Positions 1-5,786 of a stretch of DNA of 7,446 nt are shown here, one piece after another. The stretch is from the NCBI GenBank assembly GCA_003135495.1, contig PLBX01000319.1, forward strand, positions 1-7,446, in the 5' to 3' direction. Origin of the DNA: Acidobacteriaceae bacterium. Lineage in GTDB: Bacteria > Acidobacteriota > Terriglobia > Terriglobales > Acidobacteriaceae. A program made the position numbers and the translations under genes. Under the pieces are notes generated by a model. It saw only the letters and a program-made list of their open reading frames with translations, was not told where the DNA came from and made no database searches. Position 1 is the first letter of the stretch. Every line of letters starts with the position of its first letter.

Positions 1-465
1 TCGACGGAACAGGATTACGTTACGGCAGTGTCGTTGCTCTACACGGTTGGAACTCTCAGCGGCTTCTCGCTGGCTGGATCGCCGGATTCAGGAAGCTTCA
101 ATCCTATGCTTCTCCAAGTGGAGACTCCGTCAATACGATTTGCAATCGAACCCGCACAGACTGACGATCCAATGGATAAGTGCAATACCCATTCGCGAGA
201 GGGATTCCGTGATGCGGTGAAATATCTTGGTTTGACTTTGTACATTGATTTCCCCGGTGACCCGGCAGGCTGTCGGAAGAGTGATCCTCAAGTCGCGCGG
301 CTGAGCAAGGCGCACGTGGAGGGAATGCCGCGCGGCGGTTGGTACCCACTGGCGATGATTGACGCGGCGAAGCCGGTAATACAGCGGTTGGCCGCTACTT
401 ATCTGTTTCATACGGCAGTTAGTGACTGTAAGGTTCCAATTCTGATGTTGACGGTTTCTGGATAG
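1..465 (+). CDS. Hypothetical protein, 5'-truncated (C-terminal ~154 residues)
   Basis: The frame is open from the first base of the window to a TAG at 463-465, so this is the C-terminal part of a longer gene; the GTG at 28 is only an internal possibility. I do not recognise the family. The visible part has a Gly/Ser-rich stretch (TLSGFSLAGSPDSGSF), then IRFAIEPAQTDD and an (S)REGFRDAVKYLGLTLYIDFPGD segment, and ends in hydrophobic LMLTVSG. It has three cysteines and no transmembrane segment. The amphipathic, well-structured look and continuous frame argue for a real gene rather than chance. It lies 59 nt upstream of the next small gene on the same strand, but a promoter-like box separates them, so I do not assign it to that operon. 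Function unknown. Confidence 0.6.
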   Translation, partial: STEQDYVTAVSLLYTVGTLSGFSLAGSPDSGSFNPMLLQVETPSIRFAIEPAQTDDPMDKCNTHSREGFRDAVKYLGLTLYIDFPGDPAGCRKSDPQVARLSKAHVEGMPRGGWYPLAMIDAAKPVIQRLAATYLFHTAVSDCKVPILMLTVSG

Positions 466-512
466 TCATTGGATAAGGGCCAGAAAATCAGCGGTCAGAC
501 GGAATAAAGAAC

Positions 513-518
513 TACAAT
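513..518 (+). promoter_or_regulatory. Candidate -10 box (TACAAT) for the small gene/miaA unit
   Basis: TACAAT matches the -10 consensus at five of six positions and ends 6 nt before the GTG at 525. Transcription would therefore begin at or next to the start codon, giving a leaderless mRNA. No convincing -35 is seen at 16-18 bp spacing (GCGGTC, AGCGGT and CAGCGG are the hexamers there), so the box is supported mainly by its match, its position and the similar boxes before other genes in the window. Confidence 0.4.
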
Positions 519-524
519 ATTCGC

Positions 525-680
525 GTGCCCGGACTTGCCAAGAAAGCGGAATCGAATCCTCATGAGCAGCGGCATTCTGCCTACGCCGCAGAGGCCGCCG
601 GCCTGCTGATCATGGCGATCTTGCTGCTTGTTCTCACTGTAATTCGGTACTGGCGATTCATTCCGTGGAGCGCCCGCTGA
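525..680 (+). CDS. Small single-span membrane protein, 51 aa, upstream of miaA
   Basis: A 51-residue frame begins at GTG 525 and ends with TGA 678-680. It has a charged, polar N-terminus (residues 1-19, with K6, K7, E9, E14, R16), an alanine-rich entry and one strongly hydrophobic helix at about 22-41 (AAEAAGLLIMAILLLVLTVI), then a short basic, aromatic tail RYWRFIPWSAR. This layout is typical of a genuine small membrane protein and unlikely by chance. There is no Shine-Dalgarno; a TACAAT box ends 6 nt before the GTG, which favours a leaderless start. The gene overlaps the chosen miaA start by 16 nt, suggesting co-transcription and perhaps translational coupling. The charge pattern suggests the N-terminus may also interact with partners, but the function is unknown. 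The alternative is a non-coding leader of miaA; the TM-plus-tail structure makes coding more likely. Confidence 0.6.
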   Translation: MPGLAKKAESNPHEQRHSAYAAEAAGLLIMAILLLVLTVIRYWRFIPWSAR

Positions 681-1678
681 CTTTGCCCCATGTGCCCAAC
701 ATTGTCAGTGACGATCTGGGGGAACGCGAGCCTCTAATTCTCATAGTGCTTGGGCCGACGGCGAGTGGCAAGACGGCTCTTTCGCTGGCCATCGCACGGC
801 GCTTTCACGGAGAGATTGTCAATTGTGATTCGGTGGCCATGTACCGTGAGTTTGAAATCGGTACGGCAAAGCCCAGCACGGCCGAGCGCTCCGAGGTGCG
901 GCATCACTTGGTGGATTGCGTCGATCCTCTTGCTGATGTGAGCGCGGGCGAATACGCGCGCCAGGCGCGTCATGTATTGCGCGAGATAACACGAGGTGAA
1001 ATCACTGCTCGAGGACCGGGGCGGCCGAGATGCTTGCCGATTGTTAGCGGGGGCACTGGGCTATATCTTCGTGCTCTTGTGCAAGGGCTTTTTCCTGGCC
1101 CGCAGCGCTCCGAAGAGCTTCGCAACAAATTGCGCAGTCGATCTACGAAGCGCGGGCCGGAATATTTGCACAGAATCCTGCAGCGGCGCGATCCTTCGGC
1201 TGCGAAACGCATTCACACCAATGATCTACCCAAGGTGATTCGGGCGATCGAAGTATGCCTGGCGGCGCGGCGTCCAATGACTGAACTTTGGCAGAGTGGC
1301 CGAGACGCACTGAAGGGGTTCCGCATTCTTCGTCTTGGGCTCAATCCCGATCGCGAAGTTCTTTACGCGCGCATTAATCGGCGTGCCGCGAAAATGTTCG
1401 ACGATGGATTGATTGAGGAGACAAAACAGCTTCTCGAAAAATATGGCGACCATGCGCGACCGCTTTCATCTCTGGGATACAGGCAGGCAATACAGTTCTT
1501 GCGAGGCGAAGTAAGCCGTGAGGCCGCGATCGCGGCGGCTCAACAGGCACATCGCAATTATGCCAAACGTCAAATGACCTGGTTTCGCCGTGAGCCACAA
1601 GTACGTTGGCTCGCGGGGTTCGGCGATGATTCCGCGATTCAGGCGCAAGCTATCGCAGCCATCGAACAGGAAATTTGA
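665..1678 (+). CDS. miaA: tRNA dimethylallyltransferase MiaA
   Basis: MiaA transfers a dimethylallyl group from DMAPP to N6 of A37 in tRNAs that read UNN codons, in the cytoplasm. The P-loop GPTASGKT is at residues 30-37, followed by DSVAMYREFEIGTAKP (55-70), SGGTGLYLRAL (128-138), the NDLPKVIRAIEV tRNA-contact segment near 191-202, and the C-terminal KRQMTWFRR. At 337 residues it is slightly longer than usual: there are about 20 extra residues before the P-loop and a small insertion (ARGPGRPRC, about 115-123) before the GGTGLY strand. There is no in-frame ATG before the P-loop, so the start is GTG 665, TTG 683 or GTG 692. None has a clear Shine-Dalgarno; starts at 665 or 692 would both fit reinitiation after the upstream small gene, which stops at 680. 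The function call is firm; the start is uncertain. Confidence 0.95.
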   Translation: MERPLTLPHVPNIVSDDLGEREPLILIVLGPTASGKTALSLAIARRFHGEIVNCDSVAMYREFEIGTAKPSTAERSEVRHHLVDCVDPLADVSAGEYARQARHVLREITRGEITARGPGRPRCLPIVSGGTGLYLRALVQGLFPGPQRSEELRNKLRSRSTKRGPEYLHRILQRRDPSAAKRIHTNDLPKVIRAIEVCLAARRPMTELWQSGRDALKGFRILRLGLNPDREVLYARINRRAAKMFDDGLIEETKQLLEKYGDHARPLSSLGYRQAIQFLRGEVSREAAIAAAQQAHRNYAKRQMTWFRREPQVRWLAGFGDDSAIQAQAIAAIEQEI

Positions 1679-1768
1679 AATGTGTGGGAACGGACTCGGC
1701 TCTTCAGCGGGCCCCACGCCATTGCAAGTTGAATAGCATTTGTACGACGTTAACCTCCGCATTTTTGC

Positions 1769-1774
1769 TATTGT
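1769..1774 (+). promoter_or_regulatory. Weak candidate -10 box (TATTGT) before the GH3 gene
   Basis: TATTGT fits the minimal TANNNT pattern and ends 7 nt before ATG 1782, the same geometry as the better boxes before 525 and 5195. No good -35 is present at 17 bp (GACGTT); TTGTAC at 1740 is 23 bp away. The 103-nt gap after miaA has no clear terminator and no Shine-Dalgarno next to the ATG. Confidence 0.25.
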
Positions 1775-1781
1775 GAATTGC

Positions 1782-3713
1782 ATGCCGCGACAACCGCTGA
1801 TCCTATTCGTACTGCTTGCTAATCTTTGCTCGGCAACGTTCTGCCTGGCTAAAGACAACGACAAAGGCAGAGACCGTTATCTGCAGGCCCGTTCCATCCA
1901 CCTGGATAAGGCGGGCAAGAAGTGGGCGGAGAAGACTCTCCGAAAGATGTCGGCGGAAGAAAAGGTCGGGCAACTCTTCTCCATCTCAGTTCGAGTGCAA
2001 TTCTTCAACGAGGCCGATCCAATTTTCATGCAGATGCGTGACAGCATTCGCAAATATCACGTTGGGTCGCTGGTAATGAGTGTACCGGTGGATGGTCCGG
2101 TGCTGCTTCGAAGCCAGCCTTACGTAGCAGCAGAATTGCTGAACCGGTTGCAGAAATCGTCGAAGCTGCCGCTGTTGGTCGCGGCCGATTTTGAGCGCGG
2201 CGTTTCCATGCGCCTCAACGGGACTACTGTCTTCCCCCACGCGATGGCCTTTGCAGCGACGGGTAACGCAGAAAATGCCGAAGCCTTTGGCCGTATCAGT
2301 GCCTTCGAGGCGCGCGCCATCGGGGTACATTGGAATTTCTTTCCAGACGCGGACGTGAATTCCAATCCTGCGAATCCCGTCATCAACATTCGCTCGTTCG
2401 GCGAAGATCCGAAGCAAGTAAGCGATTTTGTGGCGTCATATATCAAGGGCGCACATGAAGGCGGCATGCTTGTAACGGCCAAACATTTCCCCGGGCATGG
2501 CGACACCGCTACGGATTCTCATCTTGGCCTTGCTCAAATTGCAGGCGATCGGGCGCGGCTCAACGCCGTCGAACTGCCGCCGTTTGCGCGTGCCATTGCG
2601 GCGGGAGTCGATGCTGTGATGGTGGCGCACGTCACCGTTCCGGCGCTCGATTCCGAGCCTAACCGCGTTGCGACAACCTCAAGGGCGATTGTGACCGGCC
2701 TGCTTAAAGAAGATATGGGATTCAAGGGCGTTGTTGTGACGGACGCGCTCGATATGGCGGGCCTAACTCGCATTTACGCGAAGGATGTTGGGCGGGCTGC
2801 GGTTGAATCTTTTAAGGCTGGCAATGACGTGCTGATCATCCCCGCGGATCTCGATGCCAGTTTTCGTTCGATGTTGCAAGCTGTTCACGATGGAGAAATT
2901 AGCCGCGCTCGGCTCGATGAATCGGTTCGCAAGATTCTGGAATTGAAAGCTTCACTTGGGTTAAATAAGGCGCGACTGGCGGACCTTAGCCAACTTTCCA
3001 ACGAAATAGCCAAACCAGGGAACGTAGCGATTGGGCAGAAAATTGCCGACGCTGCCATCACGCTGGTTCGCGATAACCAAAAAGTAATTCCGCTGAGAGT
3101 TTCTGAACGTCCGAATGGAACTTCGGAAGCGGCTCTTCCGTATCAATCATTGCCGGAAGTCAGTAACCGCCTGGTAGCGGTCATTTTTTCGGATGATCTG
3201 CGAACGGATTCGGGGCGAATGCTCGAACGTCAGATTCTAGCGCGCGTGCGTGACGCGCACGTTATCTATGTCGATAGCCGCTCCGCCGTTGGCATGAAGA
3301 CGGCTGTGATGCAAGCGATTGATGGGGCGGATCATGTGATTGCTGCGCTGTATGTTGTGCCCGTGGCGGGCAGGGCGATTCGGGCGCAGGGTGGGGGTCT
3401 GACAAATTCGGTCTCGATGGACGATAGTACCGGCTCATTGCTCAATGCGATTCTGGATCACGCGGCAGATCGCACCGTTGTGCTGGCCATGGGAAATCCG
3501 TATGTGATCCAGGATTTCCCGGCGATACAGAATTATGTGTGTGCATTTTCCAACGCAACCGTATCAGAGACTGCGGCCGTCAGGGCGATCTTCGGCGAAA
3601 TTCCCTTGGCCGGTCATTTGCCGGTCACGATTCCAGGAGTAGCATCCCGAGGCGGTGGCCTCGATCGCGCCATTCAAATCGGCGCAGGAGGTTCGAACAA
3701 TGTTCATCCATAA
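1782..3713 (+). CDS. nagZ: Exported NagZ-type GH3 beta-N-acetylhexosaminidase
   Basis: This family 3 glycoside hydrolase should remove terminal N-acetylglucosamine, most likely from peptidoglycan fragments. From ATG 1782 it has 643 residues, close to the two-domain Bacillus subtilis NagZ rather than the short cytosolic enterobacterial NagZ. An uncleaved-looking start (MPRQPLILFVLLANLCSATFCLA, about 1-23) is a signal peptide with probable cleavage after CLA; no lipobox precedes the cysteines. The TIM barrel spans about 45-400. KHFPGHGDTATDSH (234-247) holds the family Asp-His acid/base pair (D245, H247), and VVTDALDM supplies the nucleophile D321. A second domain begins near 417 (IGQKIADAAITLVRDNQKVIPL). 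ATG 1782 is chosen over TTG 1740 because it puts the signal sequence at the N-terminus; GTG 1773 is also possible. The gene overlaps the lipoprotein gene by 14 nt. Some GH3 enzymes with this motif act as phosphorylases, so the exact chemistry is inferred. Confidence 0.9.
   Translation: MPRQPLILFVLLANLCSATFCLAKDNDKGRDRYLQARSIHLDKAGKKWAEKTLRKMSAEEKVGQLFSISVRVQFFNEADPIFMQMRDSIRKYHVGSLVMSVPVDGPVLLRSQPYVAAELLNRLQKSSKLPLLVAADFERGVSMRLNGTTVFPHAMAFAATGNAENAEAFGRISAFEARAIGVHWNFFPDADVNSNPANPVINIRSFGEDPKQVSDFVASYIKGAHEGGMLVTAKHFPGHGDTATDSHLGLAQIAGDRARLNAVELPPFARAIAAGVDAVMVAHVTVPALDSEPNRVATTSRAIVTGLLKEDMGFKGVVVTDALDMAGLTRIYAKDVGRAAVESFKAGNDVLIIPADLDASFRSMLQAVHDGEISRARLDESVRKILELKASLGLNKARLADLSQLSNEIAKPGNVAIGQKIADAAITLVRDNQKVIPLRVSERPNGTSEAALPYQSLPEVSNRLVAVIFSDDLRTDSGRMLERQILARVRDAHVIYVDSRSAVGMKTAVMQAIDGADHVIAALYVVPVAGRAIRAQGGGLTNSVSMDDSTGSLLNAILDHAADRTVVLAMGNPYVIQDFPAIQNYVCAFSNATVSETAAVRAIFGEIPLAGHLPVTIPGVASRGGGLDRAIQIGAGGSNNVHP
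3686..3691 (+). promoter_or_regulatory. Shine-Dalgarno AGGAGG fixing the lipoprotein start
   Basis: AGGAGG lies 8 nt before ATG 3700, inside the last codons of the GH3 gene. It decides the start at 3700 over the in-frame ATG at 3655 and the later ATG at 3715. It is the strongest ribosome binding site in the window. Confidence 0.8.
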
Positions 3714-4335
3714 AATGCATAGCTATCAGTTTTCCGGTCGCAAAGTAAGTGGTGATCTGCGCGAGAAGTGTTTGCTGGTAGCTCTTGTTGCGGCGCTCTG
3801 CGTTCTTCCTGCCTGTAGCATCGATGCGCATGATAAAGGCAAGAACGGGGAGGCGCATGTTGACATCAAGTCCCCAGTAGGTGACCTGCACGTTAGCGAG
3901 CAGGCCGACATCCGCGATGCCGGACTAACGCTCTATCCCGGCGCGAAGCCCGCTCCAAAAGACGACGGCGACGACAAGAAGAGTGCCAATGTGAACCTTT
4001 CAGTTCCAGGCTTTTCGCTGAAGGTGGTCGCCGCGGAATTTACCTCCGACGATGCTCCTGAAAAAGTTGTCGCTTATTACGACAAAGAATTGCATATGTA
4101 CGGGAAGCCGATTCAATGCCGTGGTGATTGGAGTGGCGGCCACGTTCAGTCCTCGAACAGGGACGAAATGTCGAAGCCGGTGTCGTGTGGTAATACAGGT
4201 AGCGGCAACTCGGTGGAGTTAAAGGTTGGTACTCAGGGTAATCAGCACCTCGTAGCCGTGAAGCCGAATAGCGCCGGTACCCGCTTTGCGTTGGTATATG
4301 TCCGGATGCATACGGGCTCAGACACCACGATTTGA
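3700..4335 (+). CDS. Small putative lipoprotein, unknown family
   Basis: The product has 211 residues. Its N-terminus has a basic n-region (R14, K15, R21, K23), a hydrophobic core (CLLVALVAALCVLPAC, 24-39) and a probable lipobox LPAC with the lipidated cysteine at C39. The mature part starts polar (SIDAHDKGKNGEAHVDIKSP) and contains LTLYPGAKP (76-84), a charged KDDGDDKK linker (87-94), and a fold with FSLKVVAAEFTSDDAPEKVVAYYDKEL (105-131). Two later cysteines, C140 and C163, could form a disulphide outside the cytoplasm. The YPGA and 'SDDAPEKVVAYYDKEL' pattern looks like a conserved family of envelope proteins, but I cannot name it. Translation is set by AGGAGG at 3686-3691, and the gene overlaps the GH3 stop by 14 nt, so the two are very likely co-translated. 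The overlap suggests a shared envelope role; the function is unknown. Confidence 0.75.
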   Translation: MFIHKMHSYQFSGRKVSGDLREKCLLVALVAALCVLPACSIDAHDKGKNGEAHVDIKSPVGDLHVSEQADIRDAGLTLYPGAKPAPKDDGDDKKSANVNLSVPGFSLKVVAAEFTSDDAPEKVVAYYDKELHMYGKPIQCRGDWSGGHVQSSNRDEMSKPVSCGNTGSGNSVELKVGTQGNQHLVAVKPNSAGTRFALVYVRMHTGSDTTI

Positions 4336-4420
4336 TGGTTCATTAAGGGATTGACGCAGTGGCTCCCTTCGGCTCAATGATGACTTCATCCCGCAATGAC
4401 TCGATTGCCGACGCACTGCC

Positions 4421-4449
4421 TTGCTCTATGCATCGTTGTGCGCTAGCTT
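4421..4449 (+). promoter_or_regulatory. Candidate promoter TTGCTC-17 bp-TAGCTT before the zinc-ribbon gene
   Basis: The -35-like TTGCTC (4421-4426) and -10-like TAGCTT (4444-4449) are 17 bp apart, and the -10 ends 7 nt before GTG 4457. The same TTGCTC with the same 17-bp spacer occurs before pyrR. The -10 matches the consensus only at T1, A2 and T6. The rest of the 121-nt gap from 4336 shows no clear terminator or RNA structure. Confidence 0.35.
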
Positions 4450-4456
4450 CAAAGAT

Positions 4457-5122
4457 GTGGAGCACTCTTGCAAACAATGCGGCACGTTAATCGAGGATGG
4501 GCGGCCTTTTTGTCCCCAATGCCGTGCACCTCAAATTTACGTCAGCGTTGCTACTCCCGAAGTGCCGTTTTTGACGGAGATAATTCCCGCCGAAGAATTT
4601 GCTTCTGACGATCCATTGGAGACGAGGCTCGCCTCGTCTCCAATGCGCCAAACAGCGTCGAGAAATATTTTGGATCGGCCCGCAGCCAGGCACGCCGCTC
4701 TCAAGGCGGGAGTACTCGGAGTTTTTATCGGTGTAATTCCATTTCTTGGGGTTGTTCTCACTGGGTACCTTGCAGTCTTTTTTTATCGCCGAGAAAATGG
4801 ATTAGTGCCTATAGCCGGCCTGGCGTCACGTGTGGGCGGCGCTGCGGGAGTCGTTGCCTTCGCAATTAACGCCATGTTGATGACGGTGCGGATTTTTGTG
4901 TTTCATGCACAGCAGGAATACATCGATTTTCTTACGCAGATTGCGCACAAAGTTGGAGCCGACGCGTCGGACCCGAACATTCAAGCCGGCATCCGTAATT
5001 TGTTCACTCCGGCGGGTTTGGCGGTGAGTTTATTTTTTTGGATGATTATTGCCGTGATACTCGCTTCTATTGGGGGAGCCCTCGCTTCAATTTTTCTGCG
5101 ACCGGGCAATACGCGCTCGTAA
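4457..5122 (+). CDS. Zinc-ribbon multi-pass membrane protein, unknown function
   Basis: From GTG 4457 the protein has 221 residues. An N-terminal zinc ribbon has CxxC at C5/C8 and CxxC at C19/C22 (CKQCGTLIEDGRPFCPQC). A polar, acidic linker follows (about 25-82), then three hydrophobic regions: about 84-110 (GVLGVFIGVIPFLGVVLTGYLAVFFY), 119-149 (ending AINAMLMTVRIFVF) and 186-214. A loop of about 35 residues (HAQQEYIDFLTQIAHKVGADASDPN) lies between the last two. The positive YRRENG after the first span suggests that this turn and the zinc ribbon face the cytoplasm. TTG 4421 in the same frame is a longer alternative start, but its bases form the possible -35 box and there is no Shine-Dalgarno there. 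Zinc ribbons joined to small membrane domains are common in bacteria, but I cannot name this family. The linker codons 53-63 come from a perfect inverted repeat at 4614-4645. Confidence 0.7.
   Translation: MEHSCKQCGTLIEDGRPFCPQCRAPQIYVSVATPEVPFLTEIIPAEEFASDDPLETRLASSPMRQTASRNILDRPAARHAALKAGVLGVFIGVIPFLGVVLTGYLAVFFYRRENGLVPIAGLASRVGGAAGVVAFAINAMLMTVRIFVFHAQQEYIDFLTQIAHKVGADASDPNIQAGIRNLFTPAGLAVSLFFWMIIAVILASIGGALASIFLRPGNTRS
4614..4645. repeat. 32-nt perfect palindrome (15-bp arms, 2-nt centre) inside the zinc-ribbon gene
   Basis: The left arm CATTGGAGACGAGGC (4614-4628) and right arm GCCTCGTCTCCAATG (4631-4645) are exact reverse complements separated by TC. In the zinc-ribbon reading frame it encodes about PLETRLASSPM (residues 53-63) in the flexible linker between the zinc ribbon and the first membrane span. 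Fifteen perfect pairs in a coding region are not expected by chance. There is no T-run after it, so it is not an ordinary terminator. It resembles small palindromic elements that insert in frame in genes, but no second copy is visible in this window. Confidence 0.8.
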
Positions 5123-5156
5123 ATCAACTAGAAGGGTGCGGTTGTGGAGTGCGCGC

Positions 5157-5185
5157 TTGCTCTCATCTTGCCGCACGCGTATGAT
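5157..5185 (+). promoter_or_regulatory. Promoter TTGCTC-17 bp-TATGAT for the pyrRBC operon
   Basis: TTGCTC (5157-5162) and TATGAT (5180-5185) are separated by exactly 17 bp. TATGAT matches the -10 consensus at five of six positions. The predicted transcript starts near 5192, only about 3 nt before ATG 5195. A start there argues against translation of pyrR from GTG 5144, and means there is practically no untranslated leader. Confidence 0.55.
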
Positions 5186-5194
5186 CCAGCGTTT

Positions 5195-5767
5195 ATGCAT
5201 TCGCGTATACAAAGCCCTACGCCCGGAATCCATCAGAAGGCGCAACTCATGTCGGCGTCTGAGGTGGAGCGCACTTTAATCCGCCTGGCGCACCAGATTC
5301 TTGAGAAACACAACGGTGTCGAAGATCTGGCGTTAGTCGGCATCCGGCGTCGCGGAGTCCCTTTGGCGGAGCGCCTGGCAAAAATTATTCAGCGGATCGA
5401 AAAGAAGCCAGTGCTCCTGGGCACGCTCGACATCACACTTTATCGTGACGATCTTTCTACGCTAGGCTCGAAGCCGGTGGTGCAAAAAACGGAGCTGGAA
5501 ATTCCAATCACGGGTAAGTCTGTAGTCCTGGTTGACGATGTGCTTTATACCGGACGGACGACGCGAGCCGCCATGGACGCGTTATTTCGCTCCGGCCGTC
5601 CGCGGCGATTACAGCTTTGCGTTTTGATCGACCGCGGCCACCGGGAGTTGCCGGTGGAGGCTACTTTCGTCGGACGAGTTGTGCAGACAACCGAGAATCA
5701 GATTATTGAAGTGAAACTGCGTGAAGTTGATGACGCGGAAAAAGTTCTGCTCATGGAAAAACGCTAG
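5195..5767 (+). CDS. pyrR: PyrR bifunctional pyr operon regulator / uracil phosphoribosyltransferase
   Basis: PyrR binds pyr mRNA in response to UMP/PRPP to lower pyrimidine gene expression, and in many bacteria also makes UMP from uracil and PRPP. The 190-residue protein has the whole phosphoribosyltransferase fold: [16 protein letters not shown] (47-62), the ITLYRDDLS segment (80-88), the PRPP loop [21 protein letters not shown] (110-130) and [16 protein letters not shown] near 138-153. ATG 5195 is chosen because residues 14-19 (QKAQLM) align with the N-terminal QKAVIL strand of the Bacillus protein and because it follows the TATGAT box by 9 nt. GTG 5144 lies upstream of that box. ATG 5249 has AGAAGG 8 nt before it, but would remove the conserved strand. 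Expected length for the family is about 180. It is separated from pyrB by 19 nt. Confidence 0.92.
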   Translation: MHSRIQSPTPGIHQKAQLMSASEVERTLIRLAHQILEKHNGVEDLALVGIRRRGVPLAERLAKIIQRIEKKPVLLGTLDITLYRDDLSTLGSKPVVQKTELEIPITGKSVVLVDDVLYTGRTTRAAMDALFRSGRPRRLQLCVLIDRGHRELPVEATFVGRVVQTTENQIIEVKLREVDDAEKVLLMEKR

Positions 5768-5786
5768 AAGAGAATGTTAGAGAATT

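Noticed and set aside
839..845. Alanine in the miaA DSVAMY motif as a possible active-site change
   Set aside because: This position varies in genuine enzymes (E. coli has DSALIY), so it is not evidence for loss of function.
1683..1717. GTGGG ... CCCAC pairing after miaA, considered as a terminator
   Set aside because: The loop is too long, the stem only 5 bp and there is no T-run after it.
1466..1864. 132-residue minus-strand frame across the miaA-GH3 gap
   Set aside because: It overlaps the conserved C-terminus of miaA and the GH3 signal sequence, and has no family motif or start signal.
3245..3261. CGTGCG / CGCACG hairpin in the GH3 gene
   Set aside because: Six GC-rich pairs within a coding sequence are expected by chance.
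5638..5657. 7-bp inverted repeat CCACCGG / CCGGTGG with a 6-nt loop in pyrR
   Set aside because: It falls in codons for the conserved RGHRELPV peptide, so protein constraint explains it, and no T-run follows.
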